Below are positions 15,691 through 23,923 of a stretch of 64,000 nucleotides of DNA, piece after piece. Within the stretch, counting starts at the first letter, position 1; each line of letters opens with the position of its first letter. The notes beneath the pieces are model-generated. The model worked only from the letters and a program-made list of their open reading frames with translations. It did no database searches and was not told the DNA's origin. Origin of the DNA: an uncultured Phascolarctobacterium sp. (GTDB lineage Bacteria; Bacillota; Negativicutes; Acidaminococcales; Acidaminococcaceae); assembly GCA_947630795.1 (NCBI GenBank), contig CANRJC010000010.1, forward strand, positions 1-64,000. Direction: 5' to 3'. The translations under genes were made by a program, and so were the position numbers.

Positions 15691-16062
15691 TCAGCACCTC
15701 ACGCAATAATCGTTGACGAAAAGCGTCTGGTCTTCTTCGCTGCCGCAGATAGCCCAGCCGGAGGCTGCCTCTGCCGGCAGTATCTCATCTTCTACGGTCG
15801 CCCAATTCGGCAGCTGCATATAGACAGGCCCTTTCTCATCGTCGGCTTTTCTGTCGCCTTGCGCCGTGACTATCTCCGTGGCGGCTCCAATAATCACAGA
15901 GCGGCGTTTGAACGTGATCGCCGGAACAATCTCTGTCGGCTCTGCGCTTTTTATCGCTACCGCCTCGCCGCCTCTGGTGATGACTTTATCTCCGGCTTTT
16001 AAGTCTTTTGCTTCGACAAGCCCTGTCGGGGTCTTTATCAAGCCTTTGATCACTATCACCAT
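15691..16062 (-). CDS. Hint-like domain protein ending in CVRC
   Basis: 123 aa. IKTPTGLVEAKDLKAGDKV resembles block A of Hint/intein domains, EIVTAQGDRK a middle block, and the end LFVNDYCVRC aligns with the intein end FVNG-L-VHN. The catalytic N-terminal Cys/Ser and the terminal His-Asn are absent, so splicing or autocleavage is not expected. The protein instead ends in two cysteines. It starts 77 bp inside the upstream radical SAM gene (own ribosome binding site GGAGGAA). It may be a fold-only scaffold or a substrate of the flanking enzymes. Confidence 0.55.
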   Translation of the reverse strand: MVIVIKGLIKTPTGLVEAKDLKAGDKVITRGGEAVAIKSAEPTEIVPAITFKRRSVIIGAATEIVTAQGDRKADDEKGPVYMQLPNWATVEDEILPAEAASGWAICGSEEDQTLFVNDYCVRC

Positions 16063-17086
16063 GCTTTATTCCTCCCTCCATAATGAAAGAGCCGTTTTCT
16101 TCAACGGTCTGCAAAACCGTACCGAAAACCGCTCTTTTCAAATCGCAGTATTTCTTCAGCGTTTCGCCGTTTATCAGCTTGCAACCGCCCTTGCACACAG
16201 AAACAGCGGAACACTTCAAGCACATCTCCCTGCGGTCTTTCACACGGTCTGTCGCAAGAATAGACTTTTCGTATTCAGCGTAAAAATCTCGATATGTGCT
16301 TATCGTCCCCGCTTTATCTCTCACATTGTGGCAGGGATAGAGATTGCCTTGTCGGTCAAGATTTAAGACAGTCAAGCCGTTGCCGCAATAAACGGTGTCT
16401 TTCAAGCCGTAATCGAAAAACGCTTTCGCCCTGCGAATAATGCCGCCGATATAGCGGTCTTTCACGGTATCGCCCATGGTGCGAATGTGAAAGAGCGTTA
16501 TCTCCTTGATTTCACGCTTTACTCTTTCAAGGTCGATTGCGCTCAATGCTTCGTCGCCTGCCGGCATAAGCTCATCCAGATTGACCGCAAGCCGCCCGCT
16601 GTATTCGTCATCGATTTTTTGAAAATCGTCCAGCAAATCAATCGGATATGCCTCTGCCGATATTACCCCGGTCAAGCATAGATTTTTGATTTTCAAAACT
16701 TTCTCTTTTCGGCTCTCGATAACATCAAAACCTCGCGTGCATTTTGACGCTCTGCCGTCCCACGAAAGAGCCACGCCGAAGTCGTGTGCGTTCAAAAAAT
16801 CCACGATTTCATCTGTGAGTGCCTTGCCGTTGGTGATTATTGAGAATTTCGCTTGACACTTCTCAACGACTTTTTTGATTTCGTCAAAATACAAGAGCGG
16901 CTCGCCGCCGTAAAAGACGAGCCGCATATCGGCATTTTCGTTGATGAGATCGTAAATCTGCGGGTCTGTTTTTTGCTTTTCTTTTAGATGTTTCCCCTGC
17001 ACGCAGTATCGGCAGTTTAAGTTGCACCCATCGCCCAAAATGAAAAAGACGCTTTTGATTTTTCCCATATCAGCTGCCGGTGTCAT
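15986..17086 (-). CDS. Radical SAM/SPASM enzyme A
   Basis: 366 aa. Radical SAM motif CNLNCRYC (C21, C25, C28), then FYGGEPLLYF and ITNGK. The SPASM domain is complete: VYCGNGLTVLNLDRQG...YPCHN followed by C289-x2-C292-x5-C298-x3-C302-x11-C314. This is the architecture of maturases for RiPPs and of protein-modifying SPASM enzymes. Its start codon overlaps the last codons of the upstream tail protein, which encode a run of alternating cysteines, so enzyme and likely substrate are translationally coupled. The last 25 residues overlap the Hint-like gene and may be dispensable. Confidence 0.9.
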   Translation of the reverse strand: MTPAADMGKIKSVFFILGDGCNLNCRYCVQGKHLKEKQKTDPQIYDLINENADMRLVFYGGEPLLYFDEIKKVVEKCQAKFSIITNGKALTDEIVDFLNAHDFGVALSWDGRASKCTRGFDVIESRKEKVLKIKNLCLTGVISAEAYPIDLLDDFQKIDDEYSGRLAVNLDELMPAGDEALSAIDLERVKREIKEITLFHIRTMGDTVKDRYIGGIIRRAKAFFDYGLKDTVYCGNGLTVLNLDRQGNLYPCHNVRDKAGTISTYRDFYAEYEKSILATDRVKDRREMCLKCSAVSVCKGGCKLINGETLKKYCDLKRAVFGTVLQTVEENGSFIMEGGIKHGDSDQRLDKDPDRACRSKRLKSRR

Positions 17087-17708
17087 CGCCGCAGTCGCAG
17101 TTGCAGTCGCAGTTGCAGTTCAGCCATTCCCTGTAATATTCCTGAGTATGAGACAGATTGACCAGCTGCTGCAGTATCTGCCTGAGAGTATAAGTCCCTG
17201 CCTTGATGCCGGTATGCGTCTTGAGATGATCCACGGAATACGGCGATCTGTATCTGGGAGGCGTGGGCTTTGGCCCTTCGGTATAGGTCTTGGCGGTGAT
17301 CCCCGTCGCATCCCGCTCCGGCTGCGTGCTGGTGGTCACGGCGATGTCGGCTTGGTCTAAAAGCCTGTCATCAGTTAAAGTTCCCATGCCGTTGTAGCTT
17401 ACGGTTATCTCTTTTCCCCCGTCCGCAGAATTAAAAAGAATCGTGCCTGTGTTCCAGTCTTGAACGCCGTGTTCTGTGGTGCGGTAGTCGGGCCAGAATT
17501 GGCCCTGCGAAGGATAAGCCGCTACTTCCGTGAGAGCGGTGCCGTCGGCGAATTTAACGATGAGCGTTGTAGGCTCGGTCTTCTGCGGCACTTCGACTAA
17601 TCGCACGGTGAACGGACTGTTCTTCGGAATGGTGTGCTTCTCGTTATAGATGGGCTTTATCGTGAAGGTATTGTTGAATGGGTCGTACCTATAATCATGT
17701 ATCGCCAT
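17070..17708 (-). CDS. Tail protein with a C-terminal alternating-cysteine tail
   Basis: 212 aa. Beta-rich body (FTVRLVEVPQKTEPTTLIV, ILFNSADGGKEITVSYNG) typical of phage tail-tip proteins, then a helical segment (TLRQILQQLVNLSHTQEYY) and the end LNCNCDCNCDCGDDTGS. Five cysteines alternate with Asn/Asp. This is like the core of Cys-rich RiPPs and unlike any structural tail protein I know. The second ATG (17708) has GGAGG at six bases. The radical SAM enzyme A gene starts inside this tail, making it the prime substrate candidate; metal binding is an alternative. Confidence 0.7.
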   Translation of the reverse strand: MAIHDYRYDPFNNTFTIKPIYNEKHTIPKNSPFTVRLVEVPQKTEPTTLIVKFADGTALTEVAAYPSQGQFWPDYRTTEHGVQDWNTGTILFNSADGGKEITVSYNGMGTLTDDRLLDQADIAVTTSTQPERDATGITAKTYTEGPKPTPPRYRSPYSVDHLKTHTGIKAGTYTLRQILQQLVNLSHTQEYYREWLNCNCDCNCDCGDDTGS

Positions 17709-18946
17709 CATGCGCCTCCTTTCAGTTGCTTTATCGCCGAATTTTGCATTTGCTCATTATTTTTTGCTTGCCGTTGCAATTCGGCAAGATAAGTCGGCAG
17801 GTTCAAAGTCGGCTCGCCCAATTCTAAGTCTACGGCGATGCCTCTGTCGCCCGAAACTGTGTATTTTATTGACTGGATAGGATATGTGTCCGTCTGCCCG
17901 TCTAAGCGTCTTATCTCGGCAAGGCCGTCTGTTGAAAGATGCCGCACGTTGAACGTTCCGTCGGGATAGGGATAGTCGAGCCGCACATCAGAAACTTTTG
18001 CGGTCTTTAGCGGCTCTTTGTAAAAGTCTATCTGATTTTGCCCCCACCTCTGAGCGTCCTCAATGGCGAACGCCTCCGGCAAGTCCCACACTTCTTGACA
18101 TAAGCCGTATTTTTGTTGACTTGCTTTGTCCTCAACAGTACACAGCCACCGCTCACCTTGGTCGTCGATATTCCCGCCTTTTATTCTTGCCCAGTTCACC
18201 ACTTTGGAAGCGTCCCAGCTGGGGGAATATTCTCCGACGTGCTTGCTTACGGTCAATCGGGCCTGTTCATTCACGCCAACGTCACGCCGCTTGAAATAGA
18301 TGCTTCGATATTCATCAACGCCGTAAACGTAATTGATGGCGAAGTCAAGCAGGGTCTTGAACGCTTCTTTTGCGGTCACACCGTCAAATACAAGTTTCGT
18401 CGGGCTATATCCAACATCTTGAATTTTGCCCTCATCGTAAACAAGCCCCGCTCCCGTTTCGGCCTGCCGTGCAATATCACGTGCTATCTCGCCAACGTCC
18501 ACGCCCTCATACGTCTTGAATATTCTCAGTTGCTCAAGACGGTTGTAGTAGCCGTAGGCTTTATAGCGATATTCGTCATCGGTCGTTCCTTCGACGGGCC
18601 GCTCTAAGATGTACCCTGAATACCACGGCCTTGTGTCTCCAAAGAGTGAAATGTCGATTCTCTGCATGTACTCCAATTCGGCGTTGGTCGGCAATTTTCG
18701 AAAGACAAGTTCGCAGTTGCCGCATCCTGTTGAGTTTATCTCAAACGAAAAAGACGCAAGAGTATTCGCTTCGCTACCCGATGAGAATATCGCCGTCTTG
18801 GTGCCGTCTTTGGCGTAGGCCGTAACCGCAAACTGGTCTGGATAAAAATCCCGTATCGCCCCCGGCTCTACGCCTCCTGCGCCCCTTCCTGCGACTCCCG
18901 CCAATATCCAGCGGCCTAATATCTCTCTGCCAAGTATGAGATTCAT
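17708..18946 (-). CDS. Tail hub/baseplate protein (siphovirus tail-tip)
   Basis: 412 aa. It follows the Dit gene by a 4-bp overlap, the usual place of the tail-tip hub (gp27-like/Tal N-terminal) protein. Blocks such as TAKEAFKTLLDFAINYVYGVDEYRSIYF and ARIKGGNI, and the SIKYTVSGDRGIAVDLELGEP end, are typical of such proteins. No peptidase or lysozyme domain is present. I use the ATG at 18946 (AGGTGG before it). Confidence 0.75.
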   Translation of the reverse strand: MNLILGREILGRWILAGVAGRGAGGVEPGAIRDFYPDQFAVTAYAKDGTKTAIFSSGSEANTLASFSFEINSTGCGNCELVFRKLPTNAELEYMQRIDISLFGDTRPWYSGYILERPVEGTTDDEYRYKAYGYYNRLEQLRIFKTYEGVDVGEIARDIARQAETGAGLVYDEGKIQDVGYSPTKLVFDGVTAKEAFKTLLDFAINYVYGVDEYRSIYFKRRDVGVNEQARLTVSKHVGEYSPSWDASKVVNWARIKGGNIDDQGERWLCTVEDKASQQKYGLCQEVWDLPEAFAIEDAQRWGQNQIDFYKEPLKTAKVSDVRLDYPYPDGTFNVRHLSTDGLAEIRRLDGQTDTYPIQSIKYTVSGDRGIAVDLELGEPTLNLPTYLAELQRQAKNNEQMQNSAIKQLKGGA

Positions 18947-19740
18947 ATGAACCACCTGTTTGTGAATGTTATCTCGATGGTCATCGCCCCGCCGGTGTAG
19001 TAAAAGTGATTAGCCCCGGGCTTGGCGGAGAGGAACGTCCCGCCAAATGTGTTAATGGCGTTGGCGCTGTCACGCCACACCGTACCCTCTTTGCCGTTGA
19101 CGGTGCAAGTCGCCGGGCTTATCAAGAGCGAATCGTTCAAAGTGAATTTCTCCACCGCTTCTTGATGCCAAACGCTGATGTTCCCCGCTCTGTCTTTCGG
19201 AATAAGCCTGAAAGTCAACGGCGTGTCCACCGAGCCAAGGTTATGCAGTACCATCATAGCGTCTTTAGCGGCAGCATCGAATTTGAAGACGGCCTTGCTT
19301 TGTTGCGCTTCGTATCTGAACGGGTCAGCCAAAAGCAAAGAGACGGTCACGCTGCTCCATCTCTGCTTGAATCCGTTTTGGTAAGAGTGGCGGATCCTCG
19401 ACAGCCCCGCCACATGATACACTCTGTCCGTCCTGCCGCATTTCAGATCGAAGTCGGTCTGCGTGAAGTAAGTGTAGGCTTGATTTAAGACTTCATCATG
19501 TTCTTGCTCCGTCAGCTCGTGCATTGAGAAGGTCACGGTTATGGTGCGCCCATCCAATTTTCCGTCGCCTGTCATATCGGAGCCGTGTGCAAACGCACGT
19601 GAGGATAGCTTGTTTCTGAAAGAATAAGTGCCGCTGTCAGAGAGGCTCCACGCTTCCGGCAAGACGTATTCAATGCCGTCTTTTATGATGGAGAGAGCGT
19701 TCTCTTTCTTCTCACGAATCGGATATTTCAAAACGTCCAT
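18943..19740 (-). CDS. Distal tail protein (Dit-like)
   Basis: 265 aa, immediately after the tape measure gene (TAATG stop/start overlap). A central block around LNQAYTYFTQTDFDLKCGRTDRVYHVAGLSRIR and SVTVSLLLADPFRY is characteristic of Dit/phage tail family proteins, which form the hexameric ring joining tail tube and tip. GGGGGG precedes the ATG at 19740; a longer reading would extend into the tape measure gene and is unlikely. Confidence 0.75.
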   Translation of the reverse strand: MDVLKYPIREKKENALSIIKDGIEYVLPEAWSLSDSGTYSFRNKLSSRAFAHGSDMTGDGKLDGRTITVTFSMHELTEQEHDEVLNQAYTYFTQTDFDLKCGRTDRVYHVAGLSRIRHSYQNGFKQRWSSVTVSLLLADPFRYEAQQSKAVFKFDAAAKDAMMVLHNLGSVDTPLTFRLIPKDRAGNISVWHQEAVEKFTLNDSLLISPATCTVNGKEGTVWRDSANAINTFGGTFLSAKPGANHFYYTGGAMTIEITFTNRWFI

Positions 19741-22475
19741 TAGCCCGCCCCCCTTATTCCGGCGACAAGCATATCGTTGAAGTCGCTCCACATATCATCT
19801 AGATCTGCCGTGTTGTTCACGTTGCCGTACATATTGAACGACGCATTGACGTTGCTCGCCCCGCCGGATTGAACGACTTTGGGCAGATACCCTTCGTTGA
19901 TGGCCTCCATGTTCCCGATGCCGATACTGCGAACGGCGGCGGCGTTCACCACATATTCACCGTTAGAGAGCATAGCGGGAATGCTGTCACTCGTGCCTGT
20001 TCCCACTCCTTGAACATAGCCGCCTTTTGCAAGGCCTAATACAATTCTATCAGCGTCTGCGGCGGCTCTCTTCGGGTCACGGTGCCAGATCAAACTTACT
20101 GCCGCAACAGACAGCCACTTAGAGAGAAGCGAAGCCGCTTCTTGCAGAAGTTGGCTCGTCATGTCCTTCATAGCCTGCCCGATAGACTTGCTCCCGCTTA
20201 TCCATTCGGCGACAGCTGTGCCCATAGAGTTCCCGATTTGCCCGACCCATTTATCCTGCTGTTTCGCCCATTTTTCGCCGACGCTTAGATTCTCGGTTTC
20301 GGCGGCGGTGGCCTCGGCCATTTTATTTATGATGAAATCGGCAAAGTTGGTAAACTGTGTTTGTTTCGCTTCAAATTCCTCGGCAAGTTGCTCGGGAGTC
20401 ATTTTGAGCATCTTTTGAAGAAAGCTCATGCCCTCTTCGCTCATGTCCTGCGCCATAGAATCAGCAGTCAGCCCGCCTGTTCCCCCTGCGCCGCTCGCCT
20501 CGATGTTAGCGATCTCATTCACAAAGTCGGTGAGCATCGTCTTATAGTTGGCGATTTTCTCTTGCAGACTTTCAGGGTCGCCGAAGGCTCGGTCGATGAT
20601 GTCTTTTGCATCGGTTTGGATCGCTTTGAAGTTAACAGCTTTCACCTGCGCTTCGTAGAGCTGATTTTGGGCCGCTATCTGCTTGTTTATTTCATCGATG
20701 GCAGTCTGCCGGGAGCCTGCCTCGGTGATTTGTTGGGCAAGAGCAAGCTCTTGCTGATACCCTGCCAGCACGCTGTTGTGCTTTTCTTCCAAAGCAGCCA
20801 AAGCGTTTATCCGTTCAGCTTCCTGCTGGGCCTCGCCCGTCATCATGGAAGCGTTTATTCCGGCGATCTGGAGAAGTATCTCGCCTCTTTCTTTCGCCAA
20901 AGCAGACGCATTAGCGTACTTTTCGATGAGCGCATCAACGGCTTTCGCTTCTTCGTTAACTGCCGCAGCTCCGCCGCCTGTGCTTACCGTCGAAGAAGGC
21001 AACGCCCTCTGCCGGAAGTTGTTGCCGGTGTCAACGACTTCGACTTTTGCTTTGAACGTTTCGGCAAATTCGTTATCGATGCCCTCTTTGATGGACTTTC
21101 CGACAGCGGCGGCGGCCCTGCCAAGAGTAGACACGATTTGCCCCAGCGGTTCAAGAATGAACTGGAGCTTCTCATATATCCACTCGCAGACTTGGCTCAC
21201 CGCTTCGCCTAGTTTGTTAAAGCCGATAATGGCAAGTTTCACCGTCGAATAAACGATACTGAGAGCGTCGCCGATGAGGGAGAGTACACCTTCTGCGACT
21301 TCGCCCAAGAGGGAGAACGCTCCGCAGCCGTCGGCTCGCACTAAATCGACGAAACTTTGAGTGAAGTCAATAAGGTCTTGAACGATTTGACTTTTCGTGA
21401 ACGCTTCGGAAATAGAAGCCCCTATCTCTCCGCATGCCGTTGTCACGTTCCCCGTCACATCGCCCCACAGGTCAGTGATATTCTGCTTGCTTTCCGCCAT
21501 TTTGCCGTCAAACTGGTGCATATAGGCGGTCAAGGCTTGGATGGCGGTCTGTCCGTCCAACGTCCCCGCCTTCAGTTGATTCATGGCGGTCTGAGCGTCC
21601 ATTCCCAGCGGCGCAAACGCTTTGTCAAGGTCAAGCCCTGCCATTTGGAGAGAAGCAAGCTGCTCTCTAGTCACCCTGCCGGTAGATTGAATACGGGATA
21701 TGGCCTCGACAAGTTTCTGCGCTCCGCTCACATCCTGCCCTAATGCGGCAGACGTGTCAGAACATAACTGAATAAGGTCGGCGGCGTTCTTAGCAGAATA
21801 GCCCATGTTCATGAGCTGTTTGCCCATGTTGTAAACGGCGGTGAAGTCGTAGTTGGTGTTGCGGGCTACATCATTGAACGCCTGATATGCCATAGCCCCG
21901 CCCGCAAGGTTGTTGCTCATCGCATTGAGGTGCGATACAAGATTCTGAGTTTGCAGGCCAAGATTGACGATCTCACGAGACACATCGACAAGAGCTGCGC
22001 TAAACTTAGCTATCCCGATCGCCGCTGCTCCGCTCAGCGCTTCCGCAAACAAAAAGGCGCTGTTTGTAGATTCCTTGGTTTTATCGAGAAAGCTTTCATT
22101 TTCTTTCACCAGTTGGGCAATATCCCTCATGGAAGAGCGCATGGCGCTGCTATGATTTTTATACTCTTTCGTTAAAGCTTGCAGACGATTGCATTCAGTT
22201 TCGGTAAGTTCTGCGCCGCTCTTCTGTTTAGCCCGCAACGCCTCATATTCATTGCCCAACTCTTTCATGGCCGAGGCATGATTATTGTAGCTCTTTTTTA
22301 TCGCTTCATAAGCGCGTTTCTGAGCCTCGCTCATATCATCGGCATGGCTCTCCACGAGCTTCATGGAATTTTCAGCTTTTTGCGAAAACGCCTCAAATTG
22401 GGCCGCAGCCTTATCTAATCCGTCTATTAAACTTTCTGCATTAAGCGTGATAGAAAGGCTTGTTTCTTCTGCCAT
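19740..22475 (-). CDS. Tail tape measure protein
   Basis: 911 aa. An N-terminal coiled coil (about 10-110), a TMP-type alpha-helical domain (NNLAGGAMAYQAFNDVARNT..., about 190-330), several hydrophobic helices (about 380-430), a second coiled coil (550-680) and a C-terminal segment with LAKGGYVQGVGTGTSDSIPA, common at the end of tape measures. The protein sets tail length and is ejected with the DNA. The first 290 codons have a diverged duplicate in the remnant at 5012-5905. Length suggests a tail of roughly 130-140 nm. Confidence 0.92.
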   Translation of the reverse strand: MAEETSLSITLNAESLIDGLDKAAAQFEAFSQKAENSMKLVESHADDMSEAQKRAYEAIKKSYNNHASAMKELGNEYEALRAKQKSGAELTETECNRLQALTKEYKNHSSAMRSSMRDIAQLVKENESFLDKTKESTNSAFLFAEALSGAAAIGIAKFSAALVDVSREIVNLGLQTQNLVSHLNAMSNNLAGGAMAYQAFNDVARNTNYDFTAVYNMGKQLMNMGYSAKNAADLIQLCSDTSAALGQDVSGAQKLVEAISRIQSTGRVTREQLASLQMAGLDLDKAFAPLGMDAQTAMNQLKAGTLDGQTAIQALTAYMHQFDGKMAESKQNITDLWGDVTGNVTTACGEIGASISEAFTKSQIVQDLIDFTQSFVDLVRADGCGAFSLLGEVAEGVLSLIGDALSIVYSTVKLAIIGFNKLGEAVSQVCEWIYEKLQFILEPLGQIVSTLGRAAAAVGKSIKEGIDNEFAETFKAKVEVVDTGNNFRQRALPSSTVSTGGGAAAVNEEAKAVDALIEKYANASALAKERGEILLQIAGINASMMTGEAQQEAERINALAALEEKHNSVLAGYQQELALAQQITEAGSRQTAIDEINKQIAAQNQLYEAQVKAVNFKAIQTDAKDIIDRAFGDPESLQEKIANYKTMLTDFVNEIANIEASGAGGTGGLTADSMAQDMSEEGMSFLQKMLKMTPEQLAEEFEAKQTQFTNFADFIINKMAEATAAETENLSVGEKWAKQQDKWVGQIGNSMGTAVAEWISGSKSIGQAMKDMTSQLLQEAASLLSKWLSVAAVSLIWHRDPKRAAADADRIVLGLAKGGYVQGVGTGTSDSIPAMLSNGEYVVNAAAVRSIGIGNMEAINEGYLPKVVQSGGASNVNASFNMYGNVNNTADLDDMWSDFNDMLVAGIRGAG

Positions 22476-22500
22476 CTTTGCCCTCCGTTGAGCATTTTGC

Positions 22501-22529
22501 TAGACGCAAACAACGCATCATGTTATAAT
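22501..22529 (+). promoter_or_regulatory. Promoter of the moron gene (intact prophage)
   Basis: TAGACG, 17-bp spacer, TATAAT with TG one base before it (extended -10). Same arrangement as at 5931-5959. It reads against the late operon, so the gene can be expressed in the lysogen when late genes are silent. Confidence 0.75.
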
Positions 22530-22552
22530 AAATAAGAAAAGAGGTGTTTTGT

Positions 22553-22693
22553 ATGAAATCTTCTAAAGATCGCTGGTATAACAATGTGGTTTATCTGTTT
22601 TTAGCCGGAACGTTCTGCCCGCTTCTTTTCGGATATATGATTTGGAAAAATCTCAACTCTCCGCTCGGATCAGATCCTTTTGATATCGATTGA
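22553..22693 (+). CDS. 46-aa membrane moron protein (intact prophage)
   Basis: 46 aa (begins MKSSKDRWYNNVVYLFLAG), one membrane helix, an acidic end (GSDPFDID). Ribosome binding site GAGG. It is the only gene facing right inside the late operon, with its own promoter and terminator: the definition of a moron. Its sister at 5982-6122 is about 70% identical, with changes concentrated in the loop before the acidic end. The function is unknown; small membrane morons often block superinfection. Confidence 0.75.
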   Translation: MKSSKDRWYNNVVYLFLAGTFCPLLFGYMIWKNLNSPLGSDPFDID

Positions 22694-22727
22694 CAACTCC
22701 TTGTACGGTAACTGCATGTATTCTTGT

Positions 22728-22760
22728 AAAAGCCTCTCTTTCAGAGAGGCTTTTATCTTT
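22728..22760 (+). terminator. Terminator of the moron gene (intact prophage)
   Basis: Perfect 12-bp stem AAAAGCCTCTCT / AGAGAGGCTTTT with a TTC loop, then ATCTTT. It lies inside the late operon, so late transcription from the other strand must read through its complement. Confidence 0.8.
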
Positions 22761-22773
22761 ACCGGCATGCGGC

Positions 22774-23220
22774 TCAGCTCTTTTGCGTTATAGTCGCCTT
22801 TACTTCCCGCTCAACGATGGTCTTTATCTCCTGCCTATGCTTTGTGAATACTCGCGACAACGCTTTACTGCCCCTTATCCCCTTCACATGCGCTACAGCC
22901 CAACCTTTGCCCTGTTTATGCGCTATATCGTGGGCTTTTGTGCCTACCTCCAAAAAGCGGGCAATGTAGGAAGCGTGGCCTACAGAAACGCGCAGACTTT
23001 CTTTGCTCTGCTTTTCGACTTTGGAAAAACTCTGTTTCCCGCCGACTCGGCTGAAGCCGCTGCCGTAACCCGTAGCGGCATCATAGTCGCTTTTGGTGGC
23101 CGCGGCCCACGCTTCCATGGCGCTTTGCAACCGTTCCCTCAGCTTATCCGGTGCCTTCTGTAAGGCATAGACAAAGCCGTCTATTTTAGTCAGGTCGATT
23201 TGAGTCCTCTTTTTCGCCAT
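22774..23220 (-). CDS. HK97 gp10-like tail protein
   Basis: 148 aa. The block HASYIARFLEVGTKAHDIAHK matches the conserved (F)LE-GT segment of HK97 gp10-like proteins, which act in head-tail joining or tail completion. In most HK97-type phages this gene precedes the tail tube gene; here it comes after the chaperones and just before the moron and tape measure, an unusual order shared by the remnant at 6.2 kb. Confidence 0.65.
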   Translation of the reverse strand: MAKKRTQIDLTKIDGFVYALQKAPDKLRERLQSAMEAWAAATKSDYDAATGYGSGFSRVGGKQSFSKVEKQSKESLRVSVGHASYIARFLEVGTKAHDIAHKQGKGWAVAHVKGIRGSKALSRVFTKHRQEIKTIVEREVKATITQKS

Positions 23221-23222
23221 TT

Positions 23223-23462
23223 TTATTCCTCTGCTAAGGCCAACAATTCGTCATGGCTCAGGCTGGCATAGGGATCTTCTTTTGGTCTGTTTTTAGTAAA
23301 ATCTTTGAATTTCGGTGCTTTTTTGCCCATGTGCATCTGATAAACCGGAAGAGCGCAATAGGCGATCATCAGGTCTGCTAAATCGTAGTAGCGTTGCTCC
23401 CAACCTTTGATCATCATCACCAGCTCGCAGATGCAGCTGTTCTCGATCTCTTCCGTTTTCAT
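23223..23462 (-). CDS. Tail assembly chaperone, frameshift extension (GT-like)
   Basis: 79 codons from the first ATG, but the frame is open up to 23549, where a -1 frameshift joins it to the upstream chaperone. The fused product would be 217 aa (109 + 108). The sequence WEQRYYDLADLMIAYCALPVY is helical and typical of the second half of tail chaperones. The ATG at 23462 has no good ribosome binding site, so the fusion is the likelier product. The chaperone pair coats the tape measure during tail assembly. Confidence 0.75.
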   Translation of the reverse strand: MKTEEIENSCICELVMMIKGWEQRYYDLADLMIAYCALPVYQMHMGKKAPKFKDFTKNRPKEDPYASLSHDELLALAEE

Positions 23463-23500
23463 CTTCAGCCTGCCGTAGCAGACAGGCAGTATATCTTCTA

Positions 23501-23875
23501 TCAGTTCTCGGGCGCTGCCGTAGGTCTTTCCTCCGGCAGCGCTTCGCTGTTTTTTCCCGTGCTTATAAGGCCGGATTTATTCACGGCTTCGGCGATCTTA
23601 ACTTGCATCTGCACCATACCGTATTCATCCAAATATTCGCCGAAGATATCATCTATTTCGCTTTCTTTGTATTGTTTAGACCCCAACAGTCCCCACTTGA
23701 AGAGGGTATATGTATCGCCCACATTCAAAGGCCCGTTCGCAAGGCCAGCTATCGTGGTTATCAAGTTTTTAGCTGTCAATTCCGGTTCGCACATCATGGT
23801 GCTTTTGATGGTGAACAGCAATTTGTATTCGCGCCCTCCCAGGGTGAAGGTCGCGCAGCGATCTATCGTATTCAT
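23501..23875 (-). CDS. Tail assembly chaperone (G-like)
   Basis: 124 aa. It lies between the tail tube and tape measure genes, the usual place of tail assembly chaperones. The helical N-terminal domain ends in a flexible tail (STGKNSEALPEERPTAAPEN). Codons 107-109 (GGA AAA AAC) contain a slippery heptamer, so a fraction of ribosomes should shift -1 and make the longer protein. Part of this gene is found broken at 6481-6653. Confidence 0.8.
   Translation of the reverse strand: MNTIDRCATFTLGGREYKLLFTIKSTMMCEPELTAKNLITTIAGLANGPLNVGDTYTLFKWGLLGSKQYKESEIDDIFGEYLDEYGMVQMQVKIAEAVNKSGLISTGKNSEALPEERPTAAPEN
23512..23555 (-). promoter_or_regulatory. Programmed -1 frameshift signal
   Basis: Slippery heptamer A AAA AAC in the correct phase (23555 to 23549), a 6-nt spacer, and a perfect 9-bp GC-rich stem (GCGCTGCCG / CGGCAGCGC, 23542-23534 with 23520-23512, 13-nt loop). 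These are the three elements of a classical -1 frameshift site, placed so that the fused frame runs on without a stop. Confidence 0.88.
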
Positions 23876-23923
23876 TTTTACCTCCTGATAAACAGGGGCG
23901 GGCGGGCCCGCCCCTTACCGCTT

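Noticed and set aside
15691..16062. Active intein or self-cleaving Hint domain
   Set aside because: No N-terminal Cys/Ser nucleophile, no terminal His-Asn and no flanking exteins.
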